Assembly: GCF_032595075.1 (NCBI RefSeq)
Contig: NZ_CP118735.1
Location: forward strand, 710,001-774,000
Direction of reading: 5' to 3'
DNA: 64,000 nucleotides
Origin: Streptococcus sp. 29887
GTDB lineage: Bacteria > Bacillota > Bacilli > Lactobacillales > Streptococcaceae
Part shown: positions 35,076 to 45,320 of the stretch, piece by piece
How positions within the stretch are numbered: the first letter of the stretch is position 1
Layout of the letters: each line of letters opens with the position of its first letter
Translations under genes and position numbers: made by a program
The notes under the pieces: generated by a model
The model's input: only the letters and a program-made list of their open reading frames with translations
Database searches by the model: none
Told to the model about the DNA's origin: nothing

Positions 35076-35837
35076 CTAGAGTTTGACCTTGTCTGATTCG
35101 TGGTTGATAATCTTGCTGAGGAACTGTTTAGCACGAGGTTCAGTAGGATTGTCAAAGAAGCCATTGACATCGGTTGTATCAACCAATACTTCCCCCTCAG
35201 CCATGAAGATGATTCGGTCAGCAACTTCACGAGCAAAGCCCATTTCGTGGGTTACGACAATCATATTCATTCCATCGCGAGCCAATTTTTGCATAACTGC
35301 AAGAACATCGCCGATTGTTTCTGGGTCAAGGGCAGAAGTTGGTTCGTCAAATAGGAGCAATTCTGGGTGCATAGCTAGTCCGCGGGCGATGGCAACACGT
35401 TGCTTTTGACCACCCGATAGCATGGCAGGGTAGGAATCTTTACGGTCCCAGAGGTTTACGAATTCAAGGTATTTCTTGGCGGTCTTCTCAGCAGTAGCCT
35501 TATCAATGCCTAAAACCTTAATCGGCGCCAAGGTAACATTTTCTAACACAGTTTTATGTGGATAGAGATTGAAGTGTTGGAAAACCATGCCGACTTCCTT
35601 GCGAAGAGCTAACAATTCTTTGACAGATGAGCCGGATACGGTATGCCCATTGACAACAAGGCTACCTTGATCGACAGTTTCTAGTCCATTGATAGTCCGA
35701 ATAAGAGTTGATTTACCAGAACCGGATGGTCCAAGGAGAACAACAACCTGTCCAGGTTCGAATTCCAAGTTAATATTGCGAAGGGCGTGGTAGTCGCCAT
35801 AGTATTTGTTTACATCTTTAAATTCTACTAAAGCCAT
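35076..35837 (-). CDS. Amino acid ABC transporter ATPase, GlnQ type
   Basis: A 253-residue ATPase with Walker A GPSGSGKST (36-44), signature LSGGQKQRVAIARGLA, LLFDEPTSALDPE and VVTHEMGFAREVADRI. It is the first gene of the amino acid import operon. AAAGGAG precedes ATG 35837. Confidence 0.93.
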   Translation of the reverse strand: MALVEFKDVNKYYGDYHALRNINLEFEPGQVVVLLGPSGSGKSTLIRTINGLETVDQGSLVVNGHTVSGSSVKELLALRKEVGMVFQHFNLYPHKTVLENVTLAPIKVLGIDKATAEKTAKKYLEFVNLWDRKDSYPAMLSGGQKQRVAIARGLAMHPELLLFDEPTSALDPETIGDVLAVMQKLARDGMNMIVVTHEMGFAREVADRIIFMAEGEVLVDTTDVNGFFDNPTEPRAKQFLSKIINHESDKVKL

Positions 35838-35867
35838 AGTAATCTCCTTTTGGTGTAAGATAATAGC

Positions 35868-35896
35868 ATGATATCACTCCCTATATTAAAAGTCAA
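35868..35896 (-). promoter_or_regulatory. Promoter of the amino acid ABC operon
   Basis: On the minus strand: TTGACT (35896-35891), 17 bases, TATCAT (35873-35868), with an upstream TGA giving an extended -10. Confidence 0.75.
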
Positions 35897-35986
35897 GCAA
35901 ATTCAGACAATTTAATATAGAACGTGTAAGAAAATGTAACATAACTGTGTTAGTTAACTCTGGTTATGAATTTTTTAAGTAAGTTT

Positions 35987-35994
35987 GATATAAT
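35987..35994 (+). promoter_or_regulatory. vicR promoter (extended -10)
   Basis: TGATATAAT with -10 at 35989-35994, 32 bases before the vicR ATG. The -35 is weak. Confidence 0.55.
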
Positions 35995-36026
35995 AGAAGA
36001 AATAAAGATAATTAAGGTAAGAAATT

Positions 36027-36731
36027 ATGAGAAAAATTTTGATTGTAGATGATGAGAAACCCATCTCAGACATTATTAAATTTAATATGACCCGTGAGGG
36101 CTATGAAGTCGTGACGGCTTTTGATGGTCGGGAAGCCTTGGCGGTTTTTGAAGCTGAATTTCCAGATATTGTGATTTTGGATTTGATGCTACCAGAGTTG
36201 GATGGTTTAGAAGTTGCTCGGACCATCCGTAAGACCAGCAATGTTCCCATTATTATGCTGTCTGCCAAGGATAGTGAGTTTGACAAGGTGATTGGACTTG
36301 AGATTGGGGCAGATGACTATGTGACCAAGCCTTTCTCTAATCGTGAATTGCAGGCGCGTGTCAAGGCTCTCTTGCGTAGAAGCGAATTGTCAGAAACACA
36401 GATGTCCGTTGAGAATACTGGTAGTCCTGAATTGGTCATCGGGGACTTGGTCATTTTGCCAGATGCCTTTGTTGCTAAGAAGCATGGCAAAGAATTGGAA
36501 TTAACCCACCGTGAGTTTGAATTGTTGCATCATTTAGCTAAGCATTTGGGGCAAGTTATGACCCGGGAGCATTTGCTAGAAACGGTTTGGGGCTATGACT
36601 ATTTTGGAGATGTGCGTACGGTGGACGTGACTATTCGCCGCTTGCGTGAAAAGATTGAAGATACACCAAGCCGACCGGAATATATTTTGACCCGTCGTGG
36701 TGTAGGATACTTTATCAAGGGAAATGATTAA
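36027..36731 (+). CDS. vicR: Response regulator VicR (WalR)
   Basis: A 234-residue OmpR-family regulator. The receiver domain has the acidic pocket at VDDE, phosphorylation site Asp52 in [10 protein letters not shown], and Lys in [10 protein letters not shown]. The winged helix reads [17 protein letters not shown]...[14 protein letters not shown]. It controls cell-wall hydrolase genes and is normally essential. It overlaps vicK by eight bases. Confidence 0.96.
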   Translation: MRKILIVDDEKPISDIIKFNMTREGYEVVTAFDGREALAVFEAEFPDIVILDLMLPELDGLEVARTIRKTSNVPIIMLSAKDSEFDKVIGLEIGADDYVTKPFSNRELQARVKALLRRSELSETQMSVENTGSPELVIGDLVILPDAFVAKKHGKELELTHREFELLHHLAKHLGQVMTREHLLETVWGYDYFGDVRTVDVTIRRLREKIEDTPSRPEYILTRRGVGYFIKGND

Positions 36732-38073
36732 TCAATTACGTTATTTAATGACAACAGCAGAGTTTTGGTTTGTTGTTATTCTCATTGGTTTTTTGATTGC
36801 ATTGACGGTCTTGTTGATTGAAAACCATAGGGATAATAAGCAAATCAAACAGCTCAATCAGCGTGTGAAAGCCTTGATGGATGGTGATTATTCAGAAGTC
36901 TTGGACATGAGGGGAAGTCCGGAAATTACGGACATGGCCAACTCGCTCAATGATCTGTCGGAAGTCATCCGTCTAACTCATGATAGCTTAGAACAGGAGA
37001 AAACCCGTCTGAGTTCTATCCTTTCTTATATGAGTGATGGGGTCATTGCGACGGACCGAGTTGGTCGGATTATCATGATCAATGATATGGCACAAAAGCA
37101 ACTGGGGCTAGCTGGAAAGAAACAAGAAACCTTGCAGATTTTAGATGTGTTGGATATTAAGGACCGCTATAGTCTGCGTGATTTGTTGGCACAGACACCT
37201 GAGATTGTTTTGGACCATGCCAATGAGAACCAGGAGTTTTTAACACTTCGAGCCAATTTTGCGACTATCCGGAGTGAGAGTGGCTTGATTTCTGGTCTTG
37301 TTGTTGTCTTGCATGATATGACCGAGCAGGCTAAGGAGGAACGGGAACGCCGTCTATTTGTATCTAATGTCAGTCACGAACTCCGTACACCTTTGACATC
37401 CGTCAAATCCTATTTAGAAGCCCTAGATGAGGGAGCCTTGACGGAATCAGTTGCACCTAGTTTTGTCAAGGTCTCCCTTGATGAAACCAATCGCATGATG
37501 CGGATGATCACGGACTTGCTCAGTCTATCAAGGATTGATAACCAGGTTGGTCAAATAGATGTCGAACTAATCAACTTTACAGCCTTTGTGACCTTTATCC
37601 TTAACCGTTTTGACCAGATGAAAAATGCTGAGTCAGATAAGGTTTATACCATTGTGCGTGACTATCAAATCAGTCCTATTTGGGTGGAGCTAGATACGGA
37701 TAAGATGACCCAGGTGCTAGACAATATATTGAACAATGCTATCAAGTATTCGCCTGATGGTGGTACTATTACCTTCGGTATGAAAACGACGGATAGTCAG
37801 TTGATTGTATCCATTTCTGATGAAGGGTTAGGCATTCCAAAGGCTGACCTACCTAAGATCTTTGACCGATTTTATCGTGTGGATAAGGCTCGTTCGCGTG
37901 CCCAGGGTGGTACCGGTCTAGGTTTGGCCATTGCCAAGGAAATCGTCAAGCAACACAAGGGCTTCATTTGGGCCAAGAGTGAATATGGACATGGCTCAAC
38001 CTTTACCATCGTCTTGCCATACAGTAAGGATATTACAATGGATGAATGGGATGATTCAGATGGAGAAGAATAG
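36724..38073 (+). CDS. vicK: Sensor histidine kinase VicK (WalK)
   Basis: A 449-residue kinase with a single membrane helix (about 13-32) and almost no extracellular loop, the streptococcal form. HAMP (35-90), PAS (about 95-200), then the H-box [13 protein letters not shown] with His218, N-box [14 protein letters not shown], and G-boxes [11 protein letters not shown] and [14 protein letters not shown]. It phosphorylates VicR. Confidence 0.96.
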   Translation: MINQLRYLMTTAEFWFVVILIGFLIALTVLLIENHRDNKQIKQLNQRVKALMDGDYSEVLDMRGSPEITDMANSLNDLSEVIRLTHDSLEQEKTRLSSILSYMSDGVIATDRVGRIIMINDMAQKQLGLAGKKQETLQILDVLDIKDRYSLRDLLAQTPEIVLDHANENQEFLTLRANFATIRSESGLISGLVVVLHDMTEQAKEERERRLFVSNVSHELRTPLTSVKSYLEALDEGALTESVAPSFVKVSLDETNRMMRMITDLLSLSRIDNQVGQIDVELINFTAFVTFILNRFDQMKNAESDKVYTIVRDYQISPIWVELDTDKMTQVLDNILNNAIKYSPDGGTITFGMKTTDSQLIVSISDEGLGIPKADLPKIFDRFYRVDKARSRAQGGTGLGLAIAKEIVKQHKGFIWAKSEYGHGSTFTIVLPYSKDITMDEWDDSDGEE

Positions 38074-38079
38074 GGGAAT

Positions 38080-38883
38080 ATGATCGGAAAAGGATTTAAT
38101 TACAGTATTTTAGCTTCAGGATCAAGTGGGAATTGCTTTTATTTGGAAACGGATAAGAAGAAGATCTTGGTAGATGCTGGTTTATCAGGAAAAAAGATTA
38201 CCAGCCTTTTGGCAGAAATTGACCGCAAGCCAGAAGATATTGATGCTATCTTAGTAACGCATGAACATAGTGACCATATCCATGGTATCGGTGTTCTGGC
38301 GCGTAAATATGGCATGGACATTTATGCCAATGAGTTGACCTGGCAGGCAATGGAAAGCAAATTGGGGAAGATTGACCAGGTTCAAAAACATATCTTTGAA
38401 TTGGGGGCTATGAAGACCTTTGGTGACCTAGATATTGAGTCGTTTGGTGTTAGCCATGATGCGGCTTGTCCTCAATTTTACCGCTTTATGAAGGATGATA
38501 AGTCCTTTGTCATGTTAACGGATACAGGCTATGTCAGCGATCGAATGGCTGGGATTGTGGCGAATGCAGATGCCTATTTGATTGAGTCTAATCATGATGT
38601 TGAAATCTTGCGTGCGGGTTCTTACTCTTGGAACCTCAAGCAACGGATTTTGTCGGATAAGGGCCACCTTTGTAACGAGGATGGTGCAGATGCCATGATT
38701 CGCTCGCTGGGAAATCGGACTAAAAAGATTTACCTTGGGCATTTATCAAAGGAAAACAATATCAAGGAATTGGCTCACATGACCATGGTTAATCAGTTGG
38801 CGCAGGCTGATTTAGGAGTTGGAGTGGATTTTCAGGTCTATGATACCTCGCCAGATACAGCGACACCCTTGACCAAGATTTGA
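38080..38883 (+). CDS. vicX: Metallo-beta-lactamase-fold protein VicX (WalJ/YycJ)
   Basis: A 267-residue MBL-fold protein with ILASGSSGNCFYLE and the metal motif VTHEHSDHIHG. It follows vicK by six bases and is the usual third gene of the operon. It is thought to be a nuclease-like partner influencing VicRK output. The exact substrate is not settled. Confidence 0.93.
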   Translation: MIGKGFNYSILASGSSGNCFYLETDKKKILVDAGLSGKKITSLLAEIDRKPEDIDAILVTHEHSDHIHGIGVLARKYGMDIYANELTWQAMESKLGKIDQVQKHIFELGAMKTFGDLDIESFGVSHDAACPQFYRFMKDDKSFVMLTDTGYVSDRMAGIVANADAYLIESNHDVEILRAGSYSWNLKQRILSDKGHLCNEDGADAMIRSLGNRTKKIYLGHLSKENNIKELAHMTMVNQLAQADLGVGVDFQVYDTSPDTATPLTKI

Positions 38884-39000
38884 CAAATTCATAGAATTTA
38901 TTTAGAATAAATATATAAAATACGTGAGGTGAAGTTGCATGAATAATTAAGCTGCTTATTAGTCGTTCTTAAAACTTGTTGAAAATCAATTATTTGATAA

Positions 39001-39265
39001 TTTAGTCTTTTAGTACTTGCTCCAACAGTCTAGGAATAGACTGTTGGAGGTCGTAAATAGAGCGAATGATGTTCGCACCAAAAGCTGCAGGCTGCTTGTA
39101 CAGTCGAGTGACTGTACAAGGTTGGAGATAGCACTTGCGAAGCAAGTTACTTCTACATAGTACGGCAAAGCGAGTTCAAACAATCCAGTGGAATGTTTGA
39201 AGTTGGAAATAAGGAAACGATGTTTCCTTTTACGTCGAAGTAATAAAAGATAAACTAAATGACTA
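39001..39265. repeat. MITE-like element, family 2, with hairpin array
   Basis: The right end (39240-39265) reads, inverted, as TAGTCATTTAGTTTATC and on. The left end (39001-39016, TTTAGTCTTTTAGTAC) is the same end with an internal deletion. Inside are perfect hairpins: CTCCAACAGTCTA (39020-39032)/39037-39049; CTTGTACAGTC (39095-39105)/39110-39120; plus GCGAA/TTCGC, CTTGC/GCAAG, CAAACA/TGTTTG and GGAAAC/GTTTCC. No gene is seen in 38884-39401. Confidence 0.65.
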
Positions 39266-39401
39266 CACAAGGGATAAGACTGCTCATAAGGGCTTAGTAT
39301 TCGTGTGACTTTTTCCATTGGAAAGGGTCATGTTTTGCATGGCTTTTTTGTATGCACTTTTTGAAGAATAGAAGCCCTTTTTGTGAAGAAAAGAGGTCTA
39401 T

Positions 39402-40781
39402 ATGGAAATGATAAAATGTATTCAATTAGAGAAGGAATTTGCGGGACGTAGATTGTTCACAATCAAGCAGTTAAGCCTTCAAGCTGGTCAAAAGGTTGGT
39501 TTGGTTGGAAATAATGGTGTTGGCAAGTCTACTTTTTTGAAAATCTTACTAGGACTGGATAGGGATTTTGCTGGTCAGATTGAGGTAAAAGCAGACTGGG
39601 CCTATGTACCCCAGTTACAGGATAGGAGCTCGCTTTCAGGTGGGGAACAGGTTTGGAAGTCTATTCAAGAGGCATTTGCCCAAAGACCACAGTTGTTAAT
39701 CATGGATGAACCGACAGCCAATCTGGATCAAGAACACCAGGAAAAGCTGATCAAGCAAATCAAACGTTTTCGTGGCAGTTTACTGCTTGTCAGTCATGAT
39801 CGGTATTTTCTCAATCAAATAGCCAGTCATATCTGGCATTTAGAAGAAGGAAAGGTTCAGGTTTATCCTGGGAATTACGAGGCATTTGTAGAAAGTCGCC
39901 GGGCTAGACGAGAAGGACAGCAGGAGGCCTATGAAGCCTATCAGAAAAAAGTTGCCCAACTGAAAAAAGCTCAACATGAACGTCAAGCCAAGGCTCAGAA
40001 GATGGGGAAGAAAAAGAAAGGTGTTTCATCGTCTGAGTGGAAGGTTAATGCTATGATGGGTTCCTATGATAGTCAAGCCAAGTCTATGGCCAAGACTGCC
40101 AAGCATTTGGAAAAACGGATAGAGCGTTTGGACAAGGTTGAACAACCGAGAAAGGAAAGGTGGGTAAAGATGGAAGCGAAAGGTGCCTTGGATACGGGTC
40201 TTCACAGTCTCTTTCGCTTGCAGGCTGGTCAGCTCTGGATTGAGGAAACCTATTTATTTGATTTTCCTCAACTTGGCATGACTTTTGGGGATAAACTAGC
40301 TTTGGTTGGGTCAAATGGTACTGGGAAAACCAGTTTTGTTCGGAAATTGATTTCAAAAGAATTAGAAGGCTATTACAATCCAAAATTAAAAATTGCCTAT
40401 TTCTCCCAGGATTTGACCAGTCTCAATGAAGAGGAAACAGCCTTTGTGAATGCTAGCTCGACGTCGCTTCAAGATAGGATAACGGTTCTCAATTTATTAG
40501 GCATGTTGGGACTTTCTTATGATAAGGTCCAGCAGAAGGTGGCAAATTTATCTGGTGGTGAACGTGTTCGGCTTTCCTTGGCCAAAGTACTATTGACTGA
40601 TGCTAATCTCTTGATTTTAGATGAGCCGACTAATTTTTTAGATCTGACAGCTATTGAAGCCCTGGAAAGATTTTTGAAGGAATACCAGGGAAGTATCTTG
40701 GTGATCTCTCATGACCAAGACTTTGTGGATAAGGTCGCAACAAGTAAGTGGTGGATAAAGGATGGTAGCTTAATAGACTAG
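39402..40781 (+). CDS. ABC-F family ATPase
   Basis: A 459-residue protein with two ATPase domains and no membrane helices, so it is an ABC-F ribosome-associated protein. Domain 1: GNNGVGKST (36-44), LSGGE (78-82), DEPTANLD (102-109). Domain 2: GSNGTGKTS, LSGGERVRLSLAKVLL, LDEPTNFLDL. The interdomain linker is highly basic (about 160-250). Domain 1 is very short between Walker A and signature (about 34 residues), a compaction I associate with antibiotic-resistance ABC-F proteins. Whether it protects ribosomes from an antibiotic is inference. Confidence 0.88.
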   Translation: MEMIKCIQLEKEFAGRRLFTIKQLSLQAGQKVGLVGNNGVGKSTFLKILLGLDRDFAGQIEVKADWAYVPQLQDRSSLSGGEQVWKSIQEAFAQRPQLLIMDEPTANLDQEHQEKLIKQIKRFRGSLLLVSHDRYFLNQIASHIWHLEEGKVQVYPGNYEAFVESRRARREGQQEAYEAYQKKVAQLKKAQHERQAKAQKMGKKKKGVSSSEWKVNAMMGSYDSQAKSMAKTAKHLEKRIERLDKVEQPRKERWVKMEAKGALDTGLHSLFRLQAGQLWIEETYLFDFPQLGMTFGDKLALVGSNGTGKTSFVRKLISKELEGYYNPKLKIAYFSQDLTSLNEEETAFVNASSTSLQDRITVLNLLGMLGLSYDKVQQKVANLSGGERVRLSLAKVLLTDANLLILDEPTNFLDLTAIEALERFLKEYQGSILVISHDQDFVDKVATSKWWIKDGSLID

Positions 40782-40870
40782 AAAAAATTTCTCAAAAGGA
40801 AGCTAGGTCTAAAAAATATTTTTTTCCTGTGGTATAATAAGAAGGATATTTCTAGAATGAGGTCGGTGAA

Positions 40871-42940
40871 TTGAAAAAAAGACAGGAACATTTGGTGGAG
40901 AATAATGGGAATTTTATTTCCATCCGCTTGAATATTTTATTTTCTATCGTTATTTTCTTATTTTTGGTCTTGATTTTGCGTTTGGCAGACATGCAGATTG
41001 TCAATCATGATTTTTATAGCAATAAGTTATCAACTGCTAGCCAAAAGATTATCAGCAATGGATCGGTTCGTGGGCAGATTTATGATGCGCAAGGTAAGCC
41101 GCTTGTGGAAAATCAGATTCAACAGGTCGTTTCCTTTACCCGTTCCAATAAGATGTCAGCCCAGGAAATGAAGGAAGTAGCAAATAAGCTCTTGCAATGG
41201 GTCAAGGTGTCTGATGTTTCGGTAACGGAACGGGACAAGGCAGATTATTATTTGGCAGATACAGAGGTCTATAAGCAGGTTGTAGAGAAGCTGCCAAAAG
41301 ATAAACTCTATGATTCGGATGGCAATTATCTGGAAGAAGCAACTATCTATGCCAATGCTGTTGAAAGTTTGTCTGAAGATGTGTTGAATTATTCGGAACA
41401 GGAAAATCAGGCCATAGAACTATTTAAGCAAATGAATGGTGCTGCTTACTTCGCAACAGTAAACCTGGTAACAGACTCCTTGTCCGCAGAGCAGGTGGCT
41501 CATATTGTTGCCAACGAATCTCAACTGCCTGGTATTTCTACGACCAATAACTGGCAGCGGAATATCCTACCGACCTCCTTGAGTTCGGTTATTGGAACGG
41601 TAACAAGTGAACAGGCAGGTTTGCCAGCCGAAGATGCAGAGTATTATTTGTCTAAAGGCTATTCGCCAAATGACCGAGTGGGAACTGCCTACCTCGAAAA
41701 GCAGTATGAAGAAGTCCTACAAGGACAACGTGAGAAAAAGGAAATCAATCTGGACCGAAATGGTAATGTGGAGAGTATTAAGACCATCCAAGAGGGTCAG
41801 CAAGGAAACAATATTAAACTAACCATTGATTTGGCCTTTCAAGATGGTGTCAATGCGATTCTAAAAAAATATTTTGAGAGTGAGTTGTCAACAGGAAGTG
41901 CACTTTATTCAGAAGGTGTTTATGCAGTTGCATTAAATCCTTCTACAGGTGCAGTGCTTGCTATGTCAGGATATAGTCATGAAAAAGGGACGACTACGAT
42001 TACTGAAGATGCTCTTGGCACCATCACAAGCGTCTTTACACCAGGTTCTATTGTCAAGGGTGCAACTATTTCATCTGGTTGGGAGAATGGCATTATCTCA
42101 GGAAATCAGGTATTATTAGATGAACCGATTTATTTTGCAGGTTCAGCACCAATTACATCTTGGTGGGCCTATGGTAGTTTTAATATTGATGCGACAGAGG
42201 CTCTGGAATATTCTTCTAACGTCTACATGGTTAAGATTGCTTTGGGACTACTTGGTCAGACCTACTCAGCTAACATGTATTTGAATGATGGCGATACATT
42301 GACAAATGCCATGACTAAGCTTCGTTCGACTTTTGCAGAGTATGGTTTAGGTGCGTCAACAGGAATTGACTTACCACTTGAATCAACAGGTTTCTTACCA
42401 GAAGAATATTCCACCGCAAACTTTATTATGAATGCATTTGGACAGTTTGATAACTATACACCGATGCAGATGGCTCAATATGTAGCGACAGTAGCAAATA
42501 ATGGAAAAAGGATTTCTCCTCATCTTGTAGAAGGTATCTATGGAAATAATCCCCAAGGTGGATTGGGAGATTTGATTGAAACAGTTTCTGGTAAAGAGAT
42601 GAATCAAGTCAATATTTCAGCTGATGAAATGGCTCTCCTTCGTCAAGGATTTTATCAACTTGTAAATGGTGGAGGACGATTTAATACAGGTAGTGCTATC
42701 GGTCGTGGTGCGGCCGTGACCATCAGTGCCAAGACTGGTACTGCCGAAACTTATACTACAACTCCTTCAGGTGAAGTAGTAACTGCAGTAAATACCAACG
42801 TTGTTGCCTATGCACCTAGTGATAATCCACAAATCGCAGTTGCAGTCGTACTTCCAAACTTGACTAACGAAAATTCTACAACAAAAGCAATTACAACAGA
42901 AATCATTAATTTATACAATTCACTTTACCCAATGAACTAA
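40871..42940 (+). CDS. pbp2b: Penicillin-binding protein 2b (class B transpeptidase)
   Basis: A 689-residue peptidoglycan transpeptidase. Single N-terminal anchor (about 22-40), dimerisation domain, transpeptidase domain with active-site S393-I-V-K396, S448-S-N450 and K621-T-G623. It starts with TTG 40871 behind GAGG; no other start fits the family's N-terminus. It cross-links septal or peripheral wall and is a beta-lactam target. Residues T478 and E511-E512-Y513-S514 resemble changes reported in penicillin-nonsusceptible S. suis. It is 8 bases before recR. Confidence 0.95.
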   Translation: MKKRQEHLVENNGNFISIRLNILFSIVIFLFLVLILRLADMQIVNHDFYSNKLSTASQKIISNGSVRGQIYDAQGKPLVENQIQQVVSFTRSNKMSAQEMKEVANKLLQWVKVSDVSVTERDKADYYLADTEVYKQVVEKLPKDKLYDSDGNYLEEATIYANAVESLSEDVLNYSEQENQAIELFKQMNGAAYFATVNLVTDSLSAEQVAHIVANESQLPGISTTNNWQRNILPTSLSSVIGTVTSEQAGLPAEDAEYYLSKGYSPNDRVGTAYLEKQYEEVLQGQREKKEINLDRNGNVESIKTIQEGQQGNNIKLTIDLAFQDGVNAILKKYFESELSTGSALYSEGVYAVALNPSTGAVLAMSGYSHEKGTTTITEDALGTITSVFTPGSIVKGATISSGWENGIISGNQVLLDEPIYFAGSAPITSWWAYGSFNIDATEALEYSSNVYMVKIALGLLGQTYSANMYLNDGDTLTNAMTKLRSTFAEYGLGASTGIDLPLESTGFLPEEYSTANFIMNAFGQFDNYTPMQMAQYVATVANNGKRISPHLVEGIYGNNPQGGLGDLIETVSGKEMNQVNISADEMALLRQGFYQLVNGGGRFNTGSAIGRGAAVTISAKTGTAETYTTTPSGEVVTAVNTNVVAYAPSDNPQIAVAVVLPNLTNENSTTKAITTEIINLYNSLYPMN

Positions 42941-42948
42941 GGAGAATT

Positions 42949-43545
42949 ATGCTATATCCTACACCCATTGCCAAGTTGATTGACAGTTACTCCAAATTAC
43001 CAGGAATCGGTATTAAGACAGCTACGCGGCTGGCCTTCTATACCATTGGTATGGAAGATGATGTGGTCAATGAATTTGCAAAAAATCTCTTGGCTGCCAA
43101 GAGGGATTTGACCTATTGTTCGGTTTGTGGCAATCTGACAGACCAGGACCCTTGCGGTATTTGTCAAGATAGCAGTCGTGACCAGTCGACTATTTTAATT
43201 GTAGAAGACAGTCGAGATGTGACAGCCTTGGAAAATATCCAAGAATACCACGGTCTTTACCATGTCTTGCATGGCTTGATTTCCCCGATGAATGGTATTG
43301 GACCAGACGATATTAACCTCAAAACCCTTCTTACTCGTTTGATGGATAACGAGGTGACAGAGGTGATTGTGGCCACCAATGCAACAGCGGATGGAGAAGC
43401 GACTGCCATGTATATTTCCCGTGTGCTTAAACCAGCAGGGATCAAGGTTACTCGCCTGGCACGTGGTCTGGCTGTCGGAAGCGATATTGAGTATGCAGAT
43501 GAAGTGACTCTGCTAAGAGCCATTCAAAATAGAACAGAATTGTAG
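42949..43545 (+). CDS. recR: Recombination protein RecR
   Basis: A 198-residue RecR: N-terminal helix-hairpin-helix ([14 protein letters not shown]), zinc finger [16 protein letters not shown], then a Toprim domain ([14 protein letters not shown]). It acts with RecFO to load RecA at gaps. AAGGAG stands before ATG 42949, closely following pbp2b, as is standard in streptococci. Confidence 0.96.
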   Translation: MLYPTPIAKLIDSYSKLPGIGIKTATRLAFYTIGMEDDVVNEFAKNLLAAKRDLTYCSVCGNLTDQDPCGICQDSSRDQSTILIVEDSRDVTALENIQEYHGLYHVLHGLISPMNGIGPDDINLKTLLTRLMDNEVTEVIVATNATADGEATAMYISRVLKPAGIKVTRLARGLAVGSDIEYADEVTLLRAIQNRTEL

Positions 43546-43585
43546 TTTTTATCCATCAGAAAAGGCTTCAAATTCAAAAATATGC

Positions 43586-43591
43586 TATACT
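43586..43591 (+). promoter_or_regulatory. ddl promoter (extended -10)
   Basis: TGCTATACT, -10 at 43586-43591, 35 bases before the start region of ddl. Confidence 0.5.
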
Positions 43592-43626
43592 AAGTGTAGA
43601 TTATCTAAGTTAGAAGAGGAATGTTT

Positions 43627-44673
43627 ATGTCAAAAGAAACCCTTGTTTTACTTTATGGTGGCCGTTCGGCAGAGCGTGAAGTATCTGTATTGTCTGCAGA
43701 AAGTGTCATGCGTGCCATCAATTATGATAAATTTTTTGTAAAAACTTACTTCATCACTCAGACTGGTGATTTCATCAAAACACAAGAATTTAGCCAAACA
43801 CCAGCTGCTGATGAAAAACTCATGACCAATGCGACTATCCTTGCAGACCAGCAAGTGCGTCCAAGCGATATTTACGAAGAAAATGCCGTTGTTTTCCCTG
43901 TTCTCCATGGACCTATGGGAGAAGATGGCTCTATCCAAGGCTTTTTGGAAGTGCTTCGTATGCCTTACGTTGGTACCAATATCTTGTCTTCGAGCGTTGC
44001 CATGGATAAGATTACAACCAAGCGTGTGTTGGAATCTGCTGGTATTGCCCAGGTGCCTTATGTGGCGGTTATTGAGGGCGAGAATATTGAGGCAAAAATT
44101 GCTGAAATTGAAAACAAATTGACCTACCCAGTCTTTGTTAAGCCGGCCAATATGGGCTCAAGTGTTGGTATCTCTAAGGCGGAGGACCTAGCAGGTTTGC
44201 AAGCGGCGCTTGACTTGGCCTTCAAGTATGACAGTCGTGTTCTTGTTGAGCAGGGTGTCAATGCGCGTGAGATTGAGGTTGGTTTATTGGGAAATGCTGA
44301 CGTGAAAACGACACTCCCTGGCGAAGTAGTCAAAGACGTTGCTTTTTATGACTACGATGCCAAATACATCGACAACAAGATTACTATGGAAATCCCAGCT
44401 AAGATTGACGAGGCGATTATGGATATCATGCGTGACAATGCTGCCAAGGCCTTCCGTGCTATCGGTGGTTGCGGTCTTTCTCGCTGTGATTTCTTCCTGA
44501 CAGAAGAGGGTGACATCTTCCTCAACGAGCTCAATACTATGCCAGGTTTTACCCAGTGGTCTATGTACCCACTTCTTTGGGACAACATGGGATTGGCTTA
44601 TTCAGACCTGATTGAAGAGTTAGTCAGCTTGGCTAAGGAAATGTTTGAAAAACGCGAAAGCCATTTGATTTAA
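43627..44673 (+). CDS. ddl: D-alanine--D-alanine ligase
   Basis: A 348-residue ATP-grasp ligase making D-Ala-D-Ala for the peptidoglycan precursor. [20 protein letters not shown] at the N-terminus, [35 protein letters not shown] and the metal site [21 protein letters not shown] are present. The Y/F-type specificity region looks like ordinary Ala-Ala ligase. I chose ATG 43627, eight bases after AGAGG; the ATG at 43621 is too close. It feeds MurF, encoded downstream. Confidence 0.96.
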   Translation: MSKETLVLLYGGRSAEREVSVLSAESVMRAINYDKFFVKTYFITQTGDFIKTQEFSQTPAADEKLMTNATILADQQVRPSDIYEENAVVFPVLHGPMGEDGSIQGFLEVLRMPYVGTNILSSSVAMDKITTKRVLESAGIAQVPYVAVIEGENIEAKIAEIENKLTYPVFVKPANMGSSVGISKAEDLAGLQAALDLAFKYDSRVLVEQGVNAREIEVGLLGNADVKTTLPGEVVKDVAFYDYDAKYIDNKITMEIPAKIDEAIMDIMRDNAAKAFRAIGGCGLSRCDFFLTEEGDIFLNELNTMPGFTQWSMYPLLWDNMGLAYSDLIEELVSLAKEMFEKRESHLI

Positions 44674-44680
44674 TTCGTTT

Positions 44681-44711
44681 GAAAAAGGTTGGAGAAAATC
44701 CAATCTTTTTC
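44681..44711 (+). terminator. ddl terminator
   Basis: GAAAAAGGTTGGA (44681-44693) pairs with TCCAATCTTTTTC (44699-44711), with one G-U pair. Confidence 0.75.
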
Positions 44712-44764
44712 TTGCAAAGGGGGTCAAATAGGAATAGAATGGGGACAAGTATCTGGAGGTGTTT

Positions 44765-45136
44765 ATGTATCAAACGACAGTAAAAGGAGAAGGTCTATTT
44801 CAGGCCCTTTCTCAAGGCTACGGGGACCCCGTTCGTACTTTTGGTGTGACTGATAAGGGAGAAACGCCTGTTAGTCTAGTCAATATCGGCTTGGCTGCCT
44901 GTGTGACCATGTGTGTGCAGGGCTATTATGCCAGCCAAGAGGGCAATAAAACTATGCCTGTTCAAGTGGCTTGCCAGTTGGAAGACAGAAAATTTGATCT
45001 GAAAATTGCCTTGGCTGAGCAGGTTTCAGCCGAAAAGCAGGCAGCAATCTTGGCCTATGTTGACCAAAAGTGTCGGGTTAAAGCCCTCTTGCGTGAAGAT
45101 ATCAGCTATCATGTCGAGTTTGATTTGTTAGACTAG
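44765..45136 (+). CDS. OsmC-family protein
   Basis: A 123-residue OsmC/Ohr-like protein: TPVSLVNIGLAACVTMCVQGYY contains the single conserved Cys region, and a second Cys is at DQKCRVKALL. This fits thiol-peroxidase activity on organic peroxides, though the subgroup is unclear. ATG 44765 is five bases from GGAGG; a GTG at 44759 overlaps it. Confidence 0.85.
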   Translation: MYQTTVKGEGLFQALSQGYGDPVRTFGVTDKGETPVSLVNIGLAACVTMCVQGYYASQEGNKTMPVQVACQLEDRKFDLKIALAEQVSAEKQAAILAYVDQKCRVKALLREDISYHVEFDLLD

Positions 45137-45146
45137 GATGAACTTT

Positions 45147-45198
45147 TTTTCACATGAGCTAAAAAATGATATAATAGAGAGAGCGAAAGCTCTTTTTT
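45147..45198 (+). promoter_or_regulatory. Promoter overlapping a terminator, upstream of murF
   Basis: TTTTCA (45147-45152), 17 bases, extended -10 TGATATAAT (45170-45175). A hairpin AGAGC-GAAA-GCTCT with six Ts (45180-45198) follows at once. It may end transcription from the OsmC gene, or stop most murF transcripts at once. Confidence 0.55.
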
Positions 45199-45206
45199 AG
45201 TTTATC

Positions 45207-45306
45207 GTCATTTAGTTTATCTTTTATTACGTCGTTAACTCACCTTGCCTAACTTCAGTTATGCCTGCGGCTCGTTGCCTAGTACTAAAAGTAAACTAAA
45301 AGACTA
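45207..45306. repeat. MITE-like element, family 2
   Basis: Left end GTCATTTAGTTTATC and on (45207-45231). The right end (45282-45306) reads inverted as TAGTCTTTTAGTTTAC and on. The two are imperfect inverted copies. It inserts directly before the murF ribosome site and is related to 39001-39265. Confidence 0.65.
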
Positions 45307-45320
45307 TATTGGAGAAAATA

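Noticed and set aside
35066..35236. 57-codon upstream extension of the amino acid binding protein
   Set aside because: It lies within the ATPase gene in another frame. AGGAGG before ATG 35065 decides the start.
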